Shown: piece after piece, positions 24,506 to 32,562 of the stretch
Layout of the letters: each line of letters begins with the position of its first letter
Numbering within the stretch: position 1 is the first letter of the stretch
Source of the DNA: Sulfuritalea sp.
Lineage (GTDB): Bacteria > Pseudomonadota > Gammaproteobacteria > Burkholderiales > Rhodocyclaceae
Assembly: GCA_030651305.1 (NCBI GenBank)
Contig: JAUSCI010000028.1
Coordinates: forward strand, 24,633 to 88,632
DNA length: 64,000 nt
Reading direction: 5' to 3'
The notes under the pieces: generated by a model
Database searches by the model: none
Told to the model about the DNA's origin: nothing
What the model saw: the letters and a program-made list of their open reading frames with translations, nothing else
Position numbers and translations under genes: made by a program

Positions 24506-25159
24506 ATGATGCCAAAGAAGTCCAAAGCACCAATGCTGTCGCCTAAGTTTGCCCTGGCGCTACAGTTCGCCAACGAGATCCACAGCACCCAAGCCAGGAA
24601 GGGACTTGGCGCCCCGTATATCTCGCACCTGATGGCGGTTTGCGCCCTGGTCCTTGAGTACGGCGGCGACGAGACGCAAGCGATTGCGGCCCTGCTGCAC
24701 GACTCTGCCGAGGACTGCGGTGGCCAGCCAATGCTCGAAACGGTGCGCGTCCTGTTTGGCGACGAAGTTGCGGCGATTGTCGAATCCTGCACCGACACGT
24801 TCAGCGATCCGAAGCCGGCATGGCGGCCACGAAAGGAAGCCTACTTGAAGGCGATGACCAGCAAGCCGGAATCCGCAAAGCTGGTGGCCTGCGCCGACAA
24901 GCTACACAACATCGGCCACACCCTGCGTGACATCCACCGCGAAGGTGTCGAAGCCTGGAAGGCCAGAATGTCCAACAGCGAGAACGGCGCGGCGGAAAAG
25001 CAGACCTGGTATTACCTCGGCTGCCTCGAAGCGCTGGGCACTGGCTGGGGCAATCCAATCGTGCGGATTTTCGGCAGCGCCGTGTCGGAACTGTGCCGCG
25101 CGGTAGGAACCAAGGCAGACGCAGCCCGCGCCGATCAACTGATCGCGGGGCTTTCGTGA
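24506..25159 (+). CDS. HD-domain phosphohydrolase, RSH hydrolase-like
   Basis: A 217-residue HD protein. Landmarks are RKGLGAPYISHLMAV, GGDETQAIAALLHDSAEDCGG (the metal HD pair) and LVACADKLHNIGHTL, which match the hydrolase half of RelA/SpoT homologues. It could hydrolyse an alarmone or other nucleotide; no synthetase domain is present. GGGGAG precedes two adjacent ATGs (24506, 24509). Its stop overlaps the next GTG. An island-borne stand-alone HD hydrolase beside unknown genes is a candidate part of a stress or defence module. Confidence 0.85.
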   Translation: MMPKKSKAPMLSPKFALALQFANEIHSTQARKGLGAPYISHLMAVCALVLEYGGDETQAIAALLHDSAEDCGGQPMLETVRVLFGDEVAAIVESCTDTFSDPKPAWRPRKEAYLKAMTSKPESAKLVACADKLHNIGHTLRDIHREGVEAWKARMSNSENGAAEKQTWYYLGCLEALGTGWGNPIVRIFGSAVSELCRAVGTKADAARADQLIAGLS

Positions 25160-25794
25160 CCAAGGACGTCAACGAGCTGATCCTCCGCCAGCGGGCACGG
25201 GAGCTTGCCGACGAGACGCTTGGAAAGGCGGCCGGCCAGCGCAGGCAAACGGAAGGCGGCACCTATCTGGTGACCAGCTTCAAACAGCGCGACGATCTGC
25301 CAGTGCTGGCTTCGCTTCGCAAGATGACTGGTAACGTGGTCCGCAACATGGCCGAGCTCGGACTGCATGAGCCGGTGTCGTTGCGAATGCTGCCCGGGTG
25401 CTGGTGGAAGGCCCATGTCGACGCCGCCGAGGTTGGCGAACTTCGAGAATATGGCTGTGCCTACGTCACGCTCTTCCTCTCGTCGGATGATCTGGCGAGA
25501 ATCGGGTCTGAGGTAGTCGACGGGCCGTTCGCGCCGTGGGCCACCCCCGATGTTTCGCGGGCGATCCTCAAGCAGAACCCCGGGAAGTATTGGGACGCCA
25601 CTATTTCAAATCGGCCGCTGTTGCCTGTGATCGATGGGGCTGATCCATATGCCGGCTACGACAATGGCTACACATCCGAGGATCTGCTGGCGGCTCTTGA
25701 TGCGGGCAAGTGTGTAACGGCATATAGCGGGCCATTTGAAACTGCGGACGAGGCCCATTACGCCCTTGATCTGCGATGGGAGTCGCCGGAATGA
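25156..25794 (+). CDS. Hypothetical protein, accessory island
   Basis: 212 residues starting at GTG 25156 (GTGA overlap with the HD gene). Segments include VNELILRQRARELADE, LRMLPGCWWKAHVDAAEVGE, YVTLFLSSDDLARIGSE and NRPLLPVIDGADPYAGYDNG. Mixed alpha/beta, soluble, no family recognised. Its stop overlaps the ATG of the next gene. The strict coupling with the HD gene suggests they act together. Confidence 0.72.
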   Translation: MTKDVNELILRQRARELADETLGKAAGQRRQTEGGTYLVTSFKQRDDLPVLASLRKMTGNVVRNMAELGLHEPVSLRMLPGCWWKAHVDAAEVGELREYGCAYVTLFLSSDDLARIGSEVVDGPFAPWATPDVSRAILKQNPGKYWDATISNRPLLPVIDGADPYAGYDNGYTSEDLLAALDAGKCVTAYSGPFETADEAHYALDLRWESPE

Positions 25795-26050
25795 ACGCCA
25801 AACCCGGCGATGTGGCGATCATCGTCAAGGGACGCTGGCCTAACGTCGGGCGGATCGTTTACGTCGTGGAGGCCACTGCCGACCGCGACTACACCTTCAT
25901 GGGCTACGGCATCCTTCCATCCTGGTTCGTTGAATCCCTGGGCGGCGACTTGGACACCGAAAACGGGCCAAGATCGGCCGGCTGCACCCCGGTGAGTGTG
26001 ATGGTGGTTTGTCCGGCATGCTCGGTTTTGCGGCCGACCGAGGACATCAA
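25791..26050 (+). pseudogene. Truncated hypothetical gene
   Basis: Begins MNAKPGDVAIIVKGRWPNVG with ATG overlapping the previous stop, and continues plausibly (YTFMGYGILPSWFVESLGGD). Past about 26050 the frame is antisense to a transposase remnant and then to tRNA-Ser, so the remaining codons to 26453 are not native. I take the gene as cut by the transposase insertion. Original function unknown; it looks like a small phage-type protein. Confidence 0.55.
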
Positions 26051-26051
26051 C

Positions 26052-26262
26052 CATGCCCGGAAGTCCTGGATTGACGCCATCGCAACGAATGGTGGTGACG
26101 CGCGACTACCGTTTGTGTCCCGACAAGACCGACAGCATCCAGGTCCCCAGTACCTCCGCCTTGGTCGGCGCATTGCCACTTACGTAGACCAACGGGCAAC
26201 TCTCCTGCCAGCGCGACCACAGATCGGTCAGGGTCAGAAACTCGATAAAGTGGGCCCCTGTT
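26052..26262 (-). pseudogene. Decayed transposase N-terminal fragment
   Basis: On the minus strand the frame reads FIEFLTLTDLWSRWQESC, PLVYVSGNAPTKAEVLG and TWMLSVLSGHKR, then a TAG, then SRVTTIRCDGVNPGL and PGM in the same frame. From memory this resembles the start of a DDE transposase family (SGNA then LGTW-LS-L-GH-RYAH then IR-D-VNP). The TAG would be a Tyr codon changed by one base. The fragment ends at about 26052. Family identity is not verified. Confidence 0.5.
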
Positions 26263-26355
26263 GGGCAACGTTGCGAGGCTCGGTCTTTCCAGGAGCCGGC
26301 ACCGGCGCACGGCGAATATCTTGCCGCCGCGAAGATCTCATGGCTGCGATGTATC

Positions 26356-26443
26356 TGGCGGAAGCGGTGAGATTCGAACTCACGAAAGGTTGCCCTTTGC
26401 CGGTTTTCAAGACCGGTGCAATCGACCACTCTGCCACGCTTCC
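26356..26443 (-). tRNA. tRNA-Ser (UGA anticodon)
   Basis: An 88-base class II tRNA with a long variable arm and encoded CCA. The anticodon loop CTTGAAA carries TGA; acceptor arms GGAAGCG and CGCTTCC pair. It stands about 94 bases from a tRNA-Ser 5' fragment with a different acceptor sequence. Confidence 0.93.
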
Positions 26444-26513
26444 ACTGCTTTGATAACAACCGCCGCCTGCCGGTTTAGCTGCGGCCGGCCTGGCGGTCAG
26501 CCTTCGCTGGCGC

Positions 26514-26530
26514 GCCCTGCGGTGCAGGGC
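26514..26530. other. Hairpin next to the broken tRNA
   Basis: GCCCTGC, loop GGT, GCAGGGC: a perfect 7-pair stem at the break point of the tRNA-Ser fragment. There is no T run, so it is not an obvious terminator. Confidence 0.5.
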
Positions 26531-26536
26531 TGGCGC

Positions 26537-26562
26537 CAAGACCGGTGCATTCAACCGCTCTG
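26537..26562 (-). pseudogene. 5' half of a second tRNA-Ser(UGA), broken in the anticodon loop
   Basis: Read on the minus strand: GGTGGCAGAGCGGTTGAAT then GCACCGGTCTTG, ending where the anticodon loop would continue GAAAACCGG. The complete tRNA-Ser nearby shares GGCAGAG and GCACCGGTCTTG but has a different acceptor start. Sequence after the break is a GC-rich hairpin, not tRNA. Confidence 0.75.
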
Positions 26563-26618
26563 CCACCCATCCTCGGGCTGCGGATTCTAGCAGCCTGCGG
26601 AATGCTCCTTTCGCCCGG

Positions 26619-27389
26619 CTAATTGAATTTCGCGAAATCGGGCTTGCGTTTTTCAAAGAAGGCGGCGAAAGCCTCCTTGGCCTCGGGCGAGACCAGGCGC
26701 TGCCTGAATATTTCCGCCTCGAAGCTCATTGTTTCGCGGATCGCAGCCTGCTGCGCACGTTTCATTAATTGCTTGGTCAGGCGCAGCGATGCAGCGGGCT
26801 GCGTGGTCAATTTGCGGCAGCGTTTGAACGCATGATCCAGCACCTGTGCGTCGGGCAGCACCGCGTTCACTATGTTGACTTCCAGCGCGACCTGTGCGGA
26901 GAAGGCTTCGCCTAGCATCAGCATTTCCGCCGCGCGTGCGTGACCGATACACAGTGGCAGCAGCAGGCTCGACGCGGCTTCCGGAGTCAGGCCAAGATTG
27001 GCGAAGGGCAGGGCGAAGCGCGCACTGCTGCCGGCATAGGCCAGGTCGCAGTGCAGCAGCATCGTGGTGCCGACGCCCACCGCAACGCCTTCGACGGCGG
27101 CGACGAAGGGCTTCTGTAGTCGGGCGAAGCCCTCGATGAAGCGGTACACCGGCGCGCTTTCATCCATCGGCGGCTTGCCGAGAAAGTCGGCCAGATCGTT
27201 GCCGGCAGTGAAGTTGCCGCCGGCGCCGGAAATCAGGATGACGCGTACCGCAGGGTCGGCCTCGGCGCTTGTCAGCGCATCCGCCATTGTTTGGTACATC
27301 GCGGCGGTTAGTGCGTTCTTCTTCTCCGGGCGCGCCATCTCGATGTGGAACACACCATCGGATTGCCTGATGCGGACTGTGTCGCTCAT
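26619..27389 (-). CDS. Enoyl-CoA hydratase/isomerase family protein
   Basis: A 256-residue crotonase-fold protein: FHIEMARPEKKNALTAAMY opening, oxyanion-hole segment LISGAGGNFTAGNDLADF, and AAVEGVAVGVGTTMLLHCDL. At the second catalytic position it reads FANLGLTPEAASSLLLP; the glutamate in PEAASS suggests an isomerase-type active site. Its ATG overlaps the GST stop by 4 bases. With an acyl-CoA ligase two genes upstream, it probably takes part in degradation of a fatty or aromatic acid CoA ester. Confidence 0.9.
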   Translation of the reverse strand: MSDTVRIRQSDGVFHIEMARPEKKNALTAAMYQTMADALTSAEADPAVRVILISGAGGNFTAGNDLADFLGKPPMDESAPVYRFIEGFARLQKPFVAAVEGVAVGVGTTMLLHCDLAYAGSSARFALPFANLGLTPEAASSLLLPLCIGHARAAEMLMLGEAFSAQVALEVNIVNAVLPDAQVLDHAFKRCRKLTTQPAASLRLTKQLMKRAQQAAIRETMSFEAEIFRQRLVSPEAKEAFAAFFEKRKPDFAKFN

Positions 27390-28051
27390 TTCTTGGGCCG
27401 CGACATGAAGGCTTCCATGGCCGCTTTGCGATCTTCGTTCACTTTATGCGCGTGGGGCCGCTCGCCGATCAATTTGATGCAGGCCTTGGCCTGGGGCAGA
27501 AATTCATCAATGAAATCGCGCCCATAGATCTTGCGTGTGGCCTGGCTGACCAGCGGCAGATGCACCCACGCAGCACAATCGGCGTGGGTGAAGCGGTCGC
27601 CGCCGATGAAGGGCGCAAAACGGGCCAGCCGCGCCAGGCTCTTGAGGCCCTTTTCGAGCAGCGCCGCGACTTCCGTCTTGGTTTCCTCGGACACCGTGCC
27701 GCCAAAAAACGCTTCCGTGTAAAGCCGGCGCACCGGTAGTTCGACATGCAGTTCGATGTGCTCGATCAGCTCACGGCACTTCGCCCGCTCGAAGGCGTCG
27801 CGAGGATAGAGCGGATGTTCGGGCCAACTGTCTTCGATGAACTCGGTGAGTACCTGCGATTCACTGAGCACGCCCTTCGAGGTTCGCAGGAAGGGCACTT
27901 TGCCCATCGGCGACTCGGCCAGCATCTCCTCCTTTTGCGATGTCATGACGAACGCTTCGGCGAAGGGAACTCCTTTCTCCAGCAGGGAGAGTTTGACCTT
28001 GTTGTAATAGTTGCTGACGGCAAAGCCGCAGAGGGTAATGGATGTAGTCAA
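27386..28051 (-). CDS. Glutathione S-transferase family protein
   Basis: A 221-residue GST: thioredoxin-like N-terminal domain (SITLCGFAVSNYYNKVKLSL, MGKVPFLRTSKGVLSES with the glutathione-binding cis-Pro and ESQ) and an all-helical C-terminal domain (FTHADCAAWVHLPL). The start is TTG 28051, one base after the stop of the acyl-CoA ligase gene, with GGGAGC just upstream; an in-frame longer reading up to 28144 overlaps that gene. The substrate is unknown. Confidence 0.87.
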   Translation of the reverse strand: MTTSITLCGFAVSNYYNKVKLSLLEKGVPFAEAFVMTSQKEEMLAESPMGKVPFLRTSKGVLSESQVLTEFIEDSWPEHPLYPRDAFERAKCRELIEHIELHVELPVRRLYTEAFFGGTVSEETKTEVAALLEKGLKSLARLARFAPFIGGDRFTHADCAAWVHLPLVSQATRKIYGRDFIDEFLPQAKACIKLIGERPHAHKVNEDRKAAMEAFMSRPKK

Positions 28052-28052
28052 T

Positions 28053-29678
28053 TCATGCTCCCGGGAAACGATAGTCACGCAGGCGCTCGCGCAGCTGCAA
28101 CTTGGAGAGTTTGCCGGTGGCGGTGTGCGGGAGGTCGTCGACAAAGATCACGTCATCGGGTATCCACCACTTGGCTACCTTGCCCTCGTAGAAGGCGATC
28201 AGCTCTTCGCGAGAGACTTCCTGGCCGGCTTTCTTGATCACCACCAGCAACGGGCGTTCGTCCCACTTCGGGTGGGCCGCGCCGATGACGGCGGCTTCGG
28301 CGACCGCCGGATGGGCGACGGCAATGTTTTCCAGGTCGATCGAAGAAATCCATTCGCCGCCGGACTTGATCACGTCCTTCGAGCGGTCGGTGATTTGCAT
28401 GTAGCCGTCCGGGTCGATGGTGGCCACGTCGCCGGTGGGAAACCAGCCGTCGATCAGCGCATCGCCGCCTTCGCTCCGGTAGTAGCCGTTGGTGATCCAT
28501 GGTCCGCGCACCATCAGATCGCCAAAGGCCTTGCCATCGTGCGGCAGGGCCTTGCCGTCGCCGTCGACAATTTTCATTTCGACGCCGAAGATGCCGCGGC
28601 CCTGCTTGAGGCGGATGCGGTCGCGTTCCTCTGCCGACAAGGCCAGATGTTTCTGCTTGTAGGTATTGACCGTGCCCAGCGGACTCATTTCCGTCATGCC
28701 CCAGGCATGCAACACGGTGATGTCGAACTGTTCGTCGAAGGCGCGGATCATGGCGGGTGGCGCCGCCGAACCGCCTATGACAAGGCGCTTGACGGTGGAC
28801 AGCTTCAGCTTGTTCGCCTGGAGATAGTGCAGCAGGCCGAGCCATATGGTCGGCACGCCGGCCGACATGGTGACGTGCTCCTCCTCGAACATCGAATACA
28901 GGCTGGCGCCATCCAGATGCGGCCCCGGCATGACCAGCTTGGCGCCGGACAGTGCGCAGGCATAGGGCAGGCCCCAGGCGTTGACGTGGAACATCGGCAC
29001 CACGGGCAGGATGCAGTCGCGCGCCGAGGCGCCCAGCGCATCGGGCTGACTGGCGCCATAGGCATGCAGCACCGTGGACCGGTGCGAGTAGACGACGCCC
29101 TTGGGGTTGCCGGTGGTGCCGGATGTGTAGCACAGCGAAGAAGCGGTGTTCTCGTCGAACTCCGGCCATTCGTAATCGTCGCTTTGCGCCGCCAGGAGTT
29201 CTTCGTAGCAATACAGGTTGGGAATGGCATTGCCCGGCATTTCGTTGCGGCTGCACAACGCAATCCAGCCCTTGACGCCCGGGCAATGCGGCACCAGGGC
29301 CTCGATCAGGGGGGCGAAGTTCACGTCGAAGAAGATGAAACGATCGTCGGCATGATTGACGATATAGGCGATCTGTTCGGCGAACAGGCGCGGGTTGATG
29401 GTGTGGCAGATTGCGGCCATGCCCGAGACGGCATAGTAGATCTCGAAATGCCGATGGGTATTCCACGCCAGGGTGCCAATGCGGTCCTCGACCTTGACGC
29501 CGAGGGCCAGCAGGACGCGCGCCAGTTGGCGCGAGCGGTGGTGGGCGTCGCTGTAGGTGTAGCGGTGCGTTCCGCCGACCGGCAGGCGGGAGACTATTTC
29601 AGTATCGCTGTGGTTCTGCCCGGCGTGCTGCAGGAGCCCTGAAATCATCAGCGGCCGGTTCATCATCAAGCCTTGCAT
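28053..29678 (-). CDS. Acyl-CoA synthetase (AMP-forming), AlkK/DmdB type
   Basis: A 541-residue adenylate-forming ligase: P-loop [64 protein letters not shown] and the catalytic Lys in [16 protein letters not shown]. These match medium/long-chain fatty-acid:CoA ligases close to AlkK and methylmercaptopropionate:CoA ligase. GAGAGGAG precedes the ATG. It leads a three-gene unit with the GST and the crotonase, consistent with activation and early catabolism of a carboxylic acid. Confidence 0.93.
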   Translation of the reverse strand: MQGLMMNRPLMISGLLQHAGQNHSDTEIVSRLPVGGTHRYTYSDAHHRSRQLARVLLALGVKVEDRIGTLAWNTHRHFEIYYAVSGMAAICHTINPRLFAEQIAYIVNHADDRFIFFDVNFAPLIEALVPHCPGVKGWIALCSRNEMPGNAIPNLYCYEELLAAQSDDYEWPEFDENTASSLCYTSGTTGNPKGVVYSHRSTVLHAYGASQPDALGASARDCILPVVPMFHVNAWGLPYACALSGAKLVMPGPHLDGASLYSMFEEEHVTMSAGVPTIWLGLLHYLQANKLKLSTVKRLVIGGSAAPPAMIRAFDEQFDITVLHAWGMTEMSPLGTVNTYKQKHLALSAEERDRIRLKQGRGIFGVEMKIVDGDGKALPHDGKAFGDLMVRGPWITNGYYRSEGGDALIDGWFPTGDVATIDPDGYMQITDRSKDVIKSGGEWISSIDLENIAVAHPAVAEAAVIGAAHPKWDERPLLVVIKKAGQEVSREELIAFYEGKVAKWWIPDDVIFVDDLPHTATGKLSKLQLRERLRDYRFPGA

Positions 29679-29710
29679 TTGTCGTACTCCTCTCTGTTAC
29701 TGAAGCTTGG

Positions 29711-30175
29711 TCATTGTGCTCGCCAGGCGAGGTCTTCGCGTGTGGCGTCGGCCCAGCAGTTGGGGGTCTCGTAGAGCCGGATTCGCTCGAGGTGAAGATG
29801 ATTGCCGTAGCTGTCACGGTACAGCGGATCAAGAATGGAAAAGGCAATGCGGGCAAGGTTTTCCGCGGTCGGCACGGCGTCGAGCACAACCGTCTTGTGG
29901 TTGGGCAGGCTGCGCAAAAAGTCCGCCACGGCCTGATCGCCGCGCCAGACCAGAAAGGCATGGTCCCATACATCGACCACATGCCGCTTGGCGATGGCCT
30001 TGACTTCGGAAAAATCCATCACCATGCCATCGTCCGGCTGACCTGCGGCCTCGATGACGCCGCCACCGAGGGTAATTTCAAGCGCATAGCGGTGGCCGTG
30101 CAGGTGGCGGCACTGGCTTTGATGATTCGGGATCCGGTGACCGGCATCGAATTCGAGACGGCGGGTTATATGCAT
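29711..30175 (-). CDS. queD: 6-carboxy-5,6,7,8-tetrahydropterin synthase family protein (QueD-like)
   Basis: A 154-residue PTPS-fold enzyme. Zinc ligands and catalytic residues occur in FDAGHRIPN and CRHLHGHRYALEI; DVWDHAFLVW holds the conserved Asp-His, and TAENLARIAF and RIRLYETPNC complete the pattern. QueD makes carboxytetrahydropterin for queuosine synthesis. It is divergent from a radical SAM gene whose motif is not that of QueE. ATG 30175 is the natural start, although no good ribosome site precedes it. Confidence 0.87.
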   Translation of the reverse strand: MHITRRLEFDAGHRIPNHQSQCRHLHGHRYALEITLGGGVIEAAGQPDDGMVMDFSEVKAIAKRHVVDVWDHAFLVWRGDQAVADFLRSLPNHKTVVLDAVPTAENLARIAFSILDPLYRDSYGNHLHLERIRLYETPNCWADATREDLAWRAQ

Positions 30176-30252
30176 GGCCAGGAGGGTCGTGTTTGTGGCA
30201 AAGTGGTTGCAAATGCGCGGGCGAGTTTTCGCGCATTATAGCGGCGCCTCGG

Positions 30253-30278
30253 CGCCGTCCCGCCAGCGCCGACTCTTG
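30253..30278 (-). repeat. Interspersed repeat between queD and the radical SAM gene, copy 6
   Basis: CGCCAGCGCCGACTCTTGG preceded by CGCCGTCC; about three differences in 26 from consensus by eye. It lies in the divergent promoter region, 37 bases before the radical SAM start. Confidence 0.7.
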
Positions 30279-30314
30279 GTTGTGCCTGCACTTTCGCCGT
30301 TCTCTCGATTCGCC

Positions 30315-31160
30315 ATGTCCCGCATTCTGCTCAAAACTGAAGACCATTCCCGCGACAGCGCCGGCATGCGCTATGTCTATCCGGTGATCTCGCGCCGGGC
30401 CGGCGGCGTTTCGGTCGGCATCAATCTGAATCCCAACAATGCCTGCAACTGGCGTTGCATCTATTGTCAGGTTCCCGAGCTCAAGCGCGGCGGGCCGCCG
30501 CCGATCGATCTGGTCCTGCTTGAGCGGGAATTGAACGATTTCCTGGACTGGGTTCAGTCAGGCGACTTCATGGCGACACGGGTGCCGGCGGGGGCACGCC
30601 GGCTGGTCGATGTGGCATTTTCGGGGAATGGCGAGCCGACCAGCGCCGCCGAGTTTTCCGATGCCGTGGCGATTGCCGGGCGCGTGCTGGCCGCGCACGA
30701 TCTGGCCGGCAAGCTTGTCATGCGCTTGATCACGAACGGCAGCCTGCTCGACCGCAAGGCCGTTCAAGCCGGCATTGCGCGAATCGGCAAGTCTGCCGGA
30801 GAGGTCTGGTTCAAAGTCGATACGGGCACGTCGGCCGGGCTGGCCCGCATCAACGGCACCCGCGCCAGGCCGGAAGTTGTGGCGCGACGCTTGGCATGCT
30901 GCGCAGCGCTGGCGCCGACCTGGGTGCAGACCTGTCTGTTCAGGCTCGACGGCGAATTGCCCGCGGTGCAGGAAGTGGATGCGTATCTGGCGCTGCTGGC
31001 GCCCTTGGCGCAGGCGCTCGCGGGAGTGCACCTGTACAGTCTGGCGCGGTCGTCGCTGCAAGCAGAAGGACCGCGCCTGGGGCGCATGGAGGCTGGACGG
31101 ATGGAGGAAGTGGCGCGACGTATCCGCCAACTTGGGCTGACGGTGCGCGTCAGCCCGTAA
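30315..31160 (+). CDS. Radical SAM protein of unknown reaction
   Basis: A 281-residue radical SAM enzyme with the cluster motif CNWRCIYC (CxxxCxxC), GINLNPNNACNW before it, and VAFSGNGEPTSAAEF, the GEP SAM-binding motif. Later LVMRLITNGSLL and WFKVDTGT fit COG0731-like proteins. It lacks the motif of QueE despite lying next to queD. ATG 30315 is chosen because the N-terminal MSRILLKTEDHSRDSAGM is compact; the frame upstream to 30174 has no similarity and contains a repeat copy. Confidence 0.85.
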   Translation: MSRILLKTEDHSRDSAGMRYVYPVISRRAGGVSVGINLNPNNACNWRCIYCQVPELKRGGPPPIDLVLLERELNDFLDWVQSGDFMATRVPAGARRLVDVAFSGNGEPTSAAEFSDAVAIAGRVLAAHDLAGKLVMRLITNGSLLDRKAVQAGIARIGKSAGEVWFKVDTGTSAGLARINGTRARPEVVARRLACCAALAPTWVQTCLFRLDGELPAVQEVDAYLALLAPLAQALAGVHLYSLARSSLQAEGPRLGRMEAGRMEEVARRIRQLGLTVRVSP

Positions 31161-31246
31161 TGTGGGCATCAAGCTCGTCGTTGTCTCTTTTGGAGACTGG
31201 GACTATCGGGTAAAATTCAACTTTTCCACCTGACAAAACTACGGCA

Positions 31247-32488
31247 ATGGCATTAATAGTCCAGAAATACGGCGGTACGTCAATGGGTTCCCCTGACCGT
31301 ATCCGCAATGTCGCCAGGCGCGTCGCGCGCTGGAAGGCGCAGGGGCATCAACTGGTGGTGGTGGTTTCCGCCATGAGCGGCGAGACCAACCGCCTGATCG
31401 CGTTGGCCAAGGAGGTTTCTCCCCAGCCCGACGCACGCGAATTCGACGTGATGCTGTCCACCGGAGAGCAGGTCACGATCGCCCTGTTGGCGATGGCGAT
31501 CCGGGATCTCGGCCTCAAGGCCAAAAGCTACACCGGCGGCCAGGTGAAGGTGCTGACCGACAACACGTTCACCAAGGCGCGCATTCTTGAGATCGACGAT
31601 GCAAATATGCGCCGCGATCTAGACGACGATACGATAATCATCGTCGCCGGCTTTCAGGGAGTTGACGCCGACGGCAACATCACCACGCTGGGTCGCGGCG
31701 GCTCGGATACCTCGGCGGTGGCGCTTGCGGCGGCGCTGACGGCCGACGAGTGCCAGATTTACACCGACGTCGACGGCGTATACACCACCGACCCGCGCAT
31801 CGTGCCCGAGGCCAGAAAGCTGGATCGCATTACCTTCGAGGAAATGCTGGAAATGGCCAGCCTGGGCTCCAAAGTGCTGCAGATCCGCTCGGTCGAATTC
31901 GCCGGAAAATACAAAGTCAAACTGCGCGTGCTCTCCAGCTTCGAAGAAGAAGGCCAGGAGACCAACGGCACGCTCATCACTCTTGAGGAAGACACCAACA
32001 TGGAACAACCGATCATCTCCGGCATCGCCTTCAACCGCGACGAAGCCAAGCTTACCGTGCTCGGCGTGCCCGATCGTCCCGGCATCGCCTACCAGATCCT
32101 CGGCCCAATCGGCGACGCCAACATCGACGTCGACATGATCATCCAGAACGTCGGCCACGATGGCACGACGGATTTTTCCTTTACGGTCAATCGCGGTGAT
32201 TTCGACCGTGCCAAAAAGATGCTGGAAGAGCAGATCAAGTCGCAGATCGGCGCGCGCGCCATCAAGGGCGACAACAAGATCTGCAAAGTTTCCGCCGTCG
32301 GCGTCGGCATGCGTTCGCATCCCGGCGTCGCCAGCACGATGTTCCGCACCCTGGCCGAGGAAGGCATCAACATCCAGATGATCTCGACCTCCGAGATCAA
32401 GATTTCGGTCGTGGTCGACGAAAAGTACCTGGAGCTTGCAGTGCGTGTTTTGCACAAGGTATTCGAACTGGATCAGCAGCCGGCTTGA
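31247..32488 (+). CDS. lysC: Aspartate kinase
   Basis: A 413-residue aspartokinase: ALIVQKYGGTSMGSPDRIRN, VVVVSAMSGETNRLI, LGRGGSDTSAVALAAAL and VDGVYTTDPRIVPEA form the kinase domain. Two C-terminal ACT domains follow (KLTVLGVPDRPGIAY and VGVGMRSHPGVASTMFRTL), the usual sites of lysine/threonine feedback. It makes aspartyl phosphate, the first step to lysine, threonine and methionine. An internal start near residue 250 (MEQPIISG) could give a separate beta subunit as in some bacteria, not shown here. A terminator follows. Confidence 0.95.
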   Translation: MALIVQKYGGTSMGSPDRIRNVARRVARWKAQGHQLVVVVSAMSGETNRLIALAKEVSPQPDAREFDVMLSTGEQVTIALLAMAIRDLGLKAKSYTGGQVKVLTDNTFTKARILEIDDANMRRDLDDDTIIIVAGFQGVDADGNITTLGRGGSDTSAVALAAALTADECQIYTDVDGVYTTDPRIVPEARKLDRITFEEMLEMASLGSKVLQIRSVEFAGKYKVKLRVLSSFEEEGQETNGTLITLEEDTNMEQPIISGIAFNRDEAKLTVLGVPDRPGIAYQILGPIGDANIDVDMIIQNVGHDGTTDFSFTVNRGDFDRAKKMLEEQIKSQIGARAIKGDNKICKVSAVGVGMRSHPGVASTMFRTLAEEGINIQMISTSEIKISVVVDEKYLELAVRVLHKVFELDQQPA

Positions 32489-32528
32489 TGCCGGCGCACA
32501 AAGCAGTTTCCTGTTGAGGAAAGAAGAA

Positions 32529-32553
32529 CCCCGGCCTTGCGCCGGGGTTTGTG
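32529..32553. terminator. Bidirectional terminator between lysC and the flavodoxin gene
   Basis: CCCCGGC (32529-32535), 5-base loop, GCCGGGG (32541-32547), TTTGTGTT after it; the other strand has a T/C-rich tail (TTCTTCTT). It sits between convergent genes. Confidence 0.8.
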
Positions 32554-32562
32554 TTCATGGAC

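Noticed and set aside
25791..26453. Reading the truncated island gene as a full 220-residue protein
   Set aside because: Beyond about 26050 the frame crosses a transposase fragment and the complement of tRNA-Ser, so the tail is not native.
21043..26562. Direct repeat of the tRNA-Thr 3' end as the right attachment site
   Set aside because: I looked for GTTGCCGGCACCA and for ATTCCGGTTGCC up to 26562 and saw no second copy, so the right boundary at tRNA-Thr sequence is not supported.
30890..30925. Possible further copy of the interspersed repeat (GCTGGCGCCGACC) in the radical SAM gene
   Set aside because: Only about 12 bases match and the CTCTT end is absent; it is probably chance in G/C-rich coding DNA.
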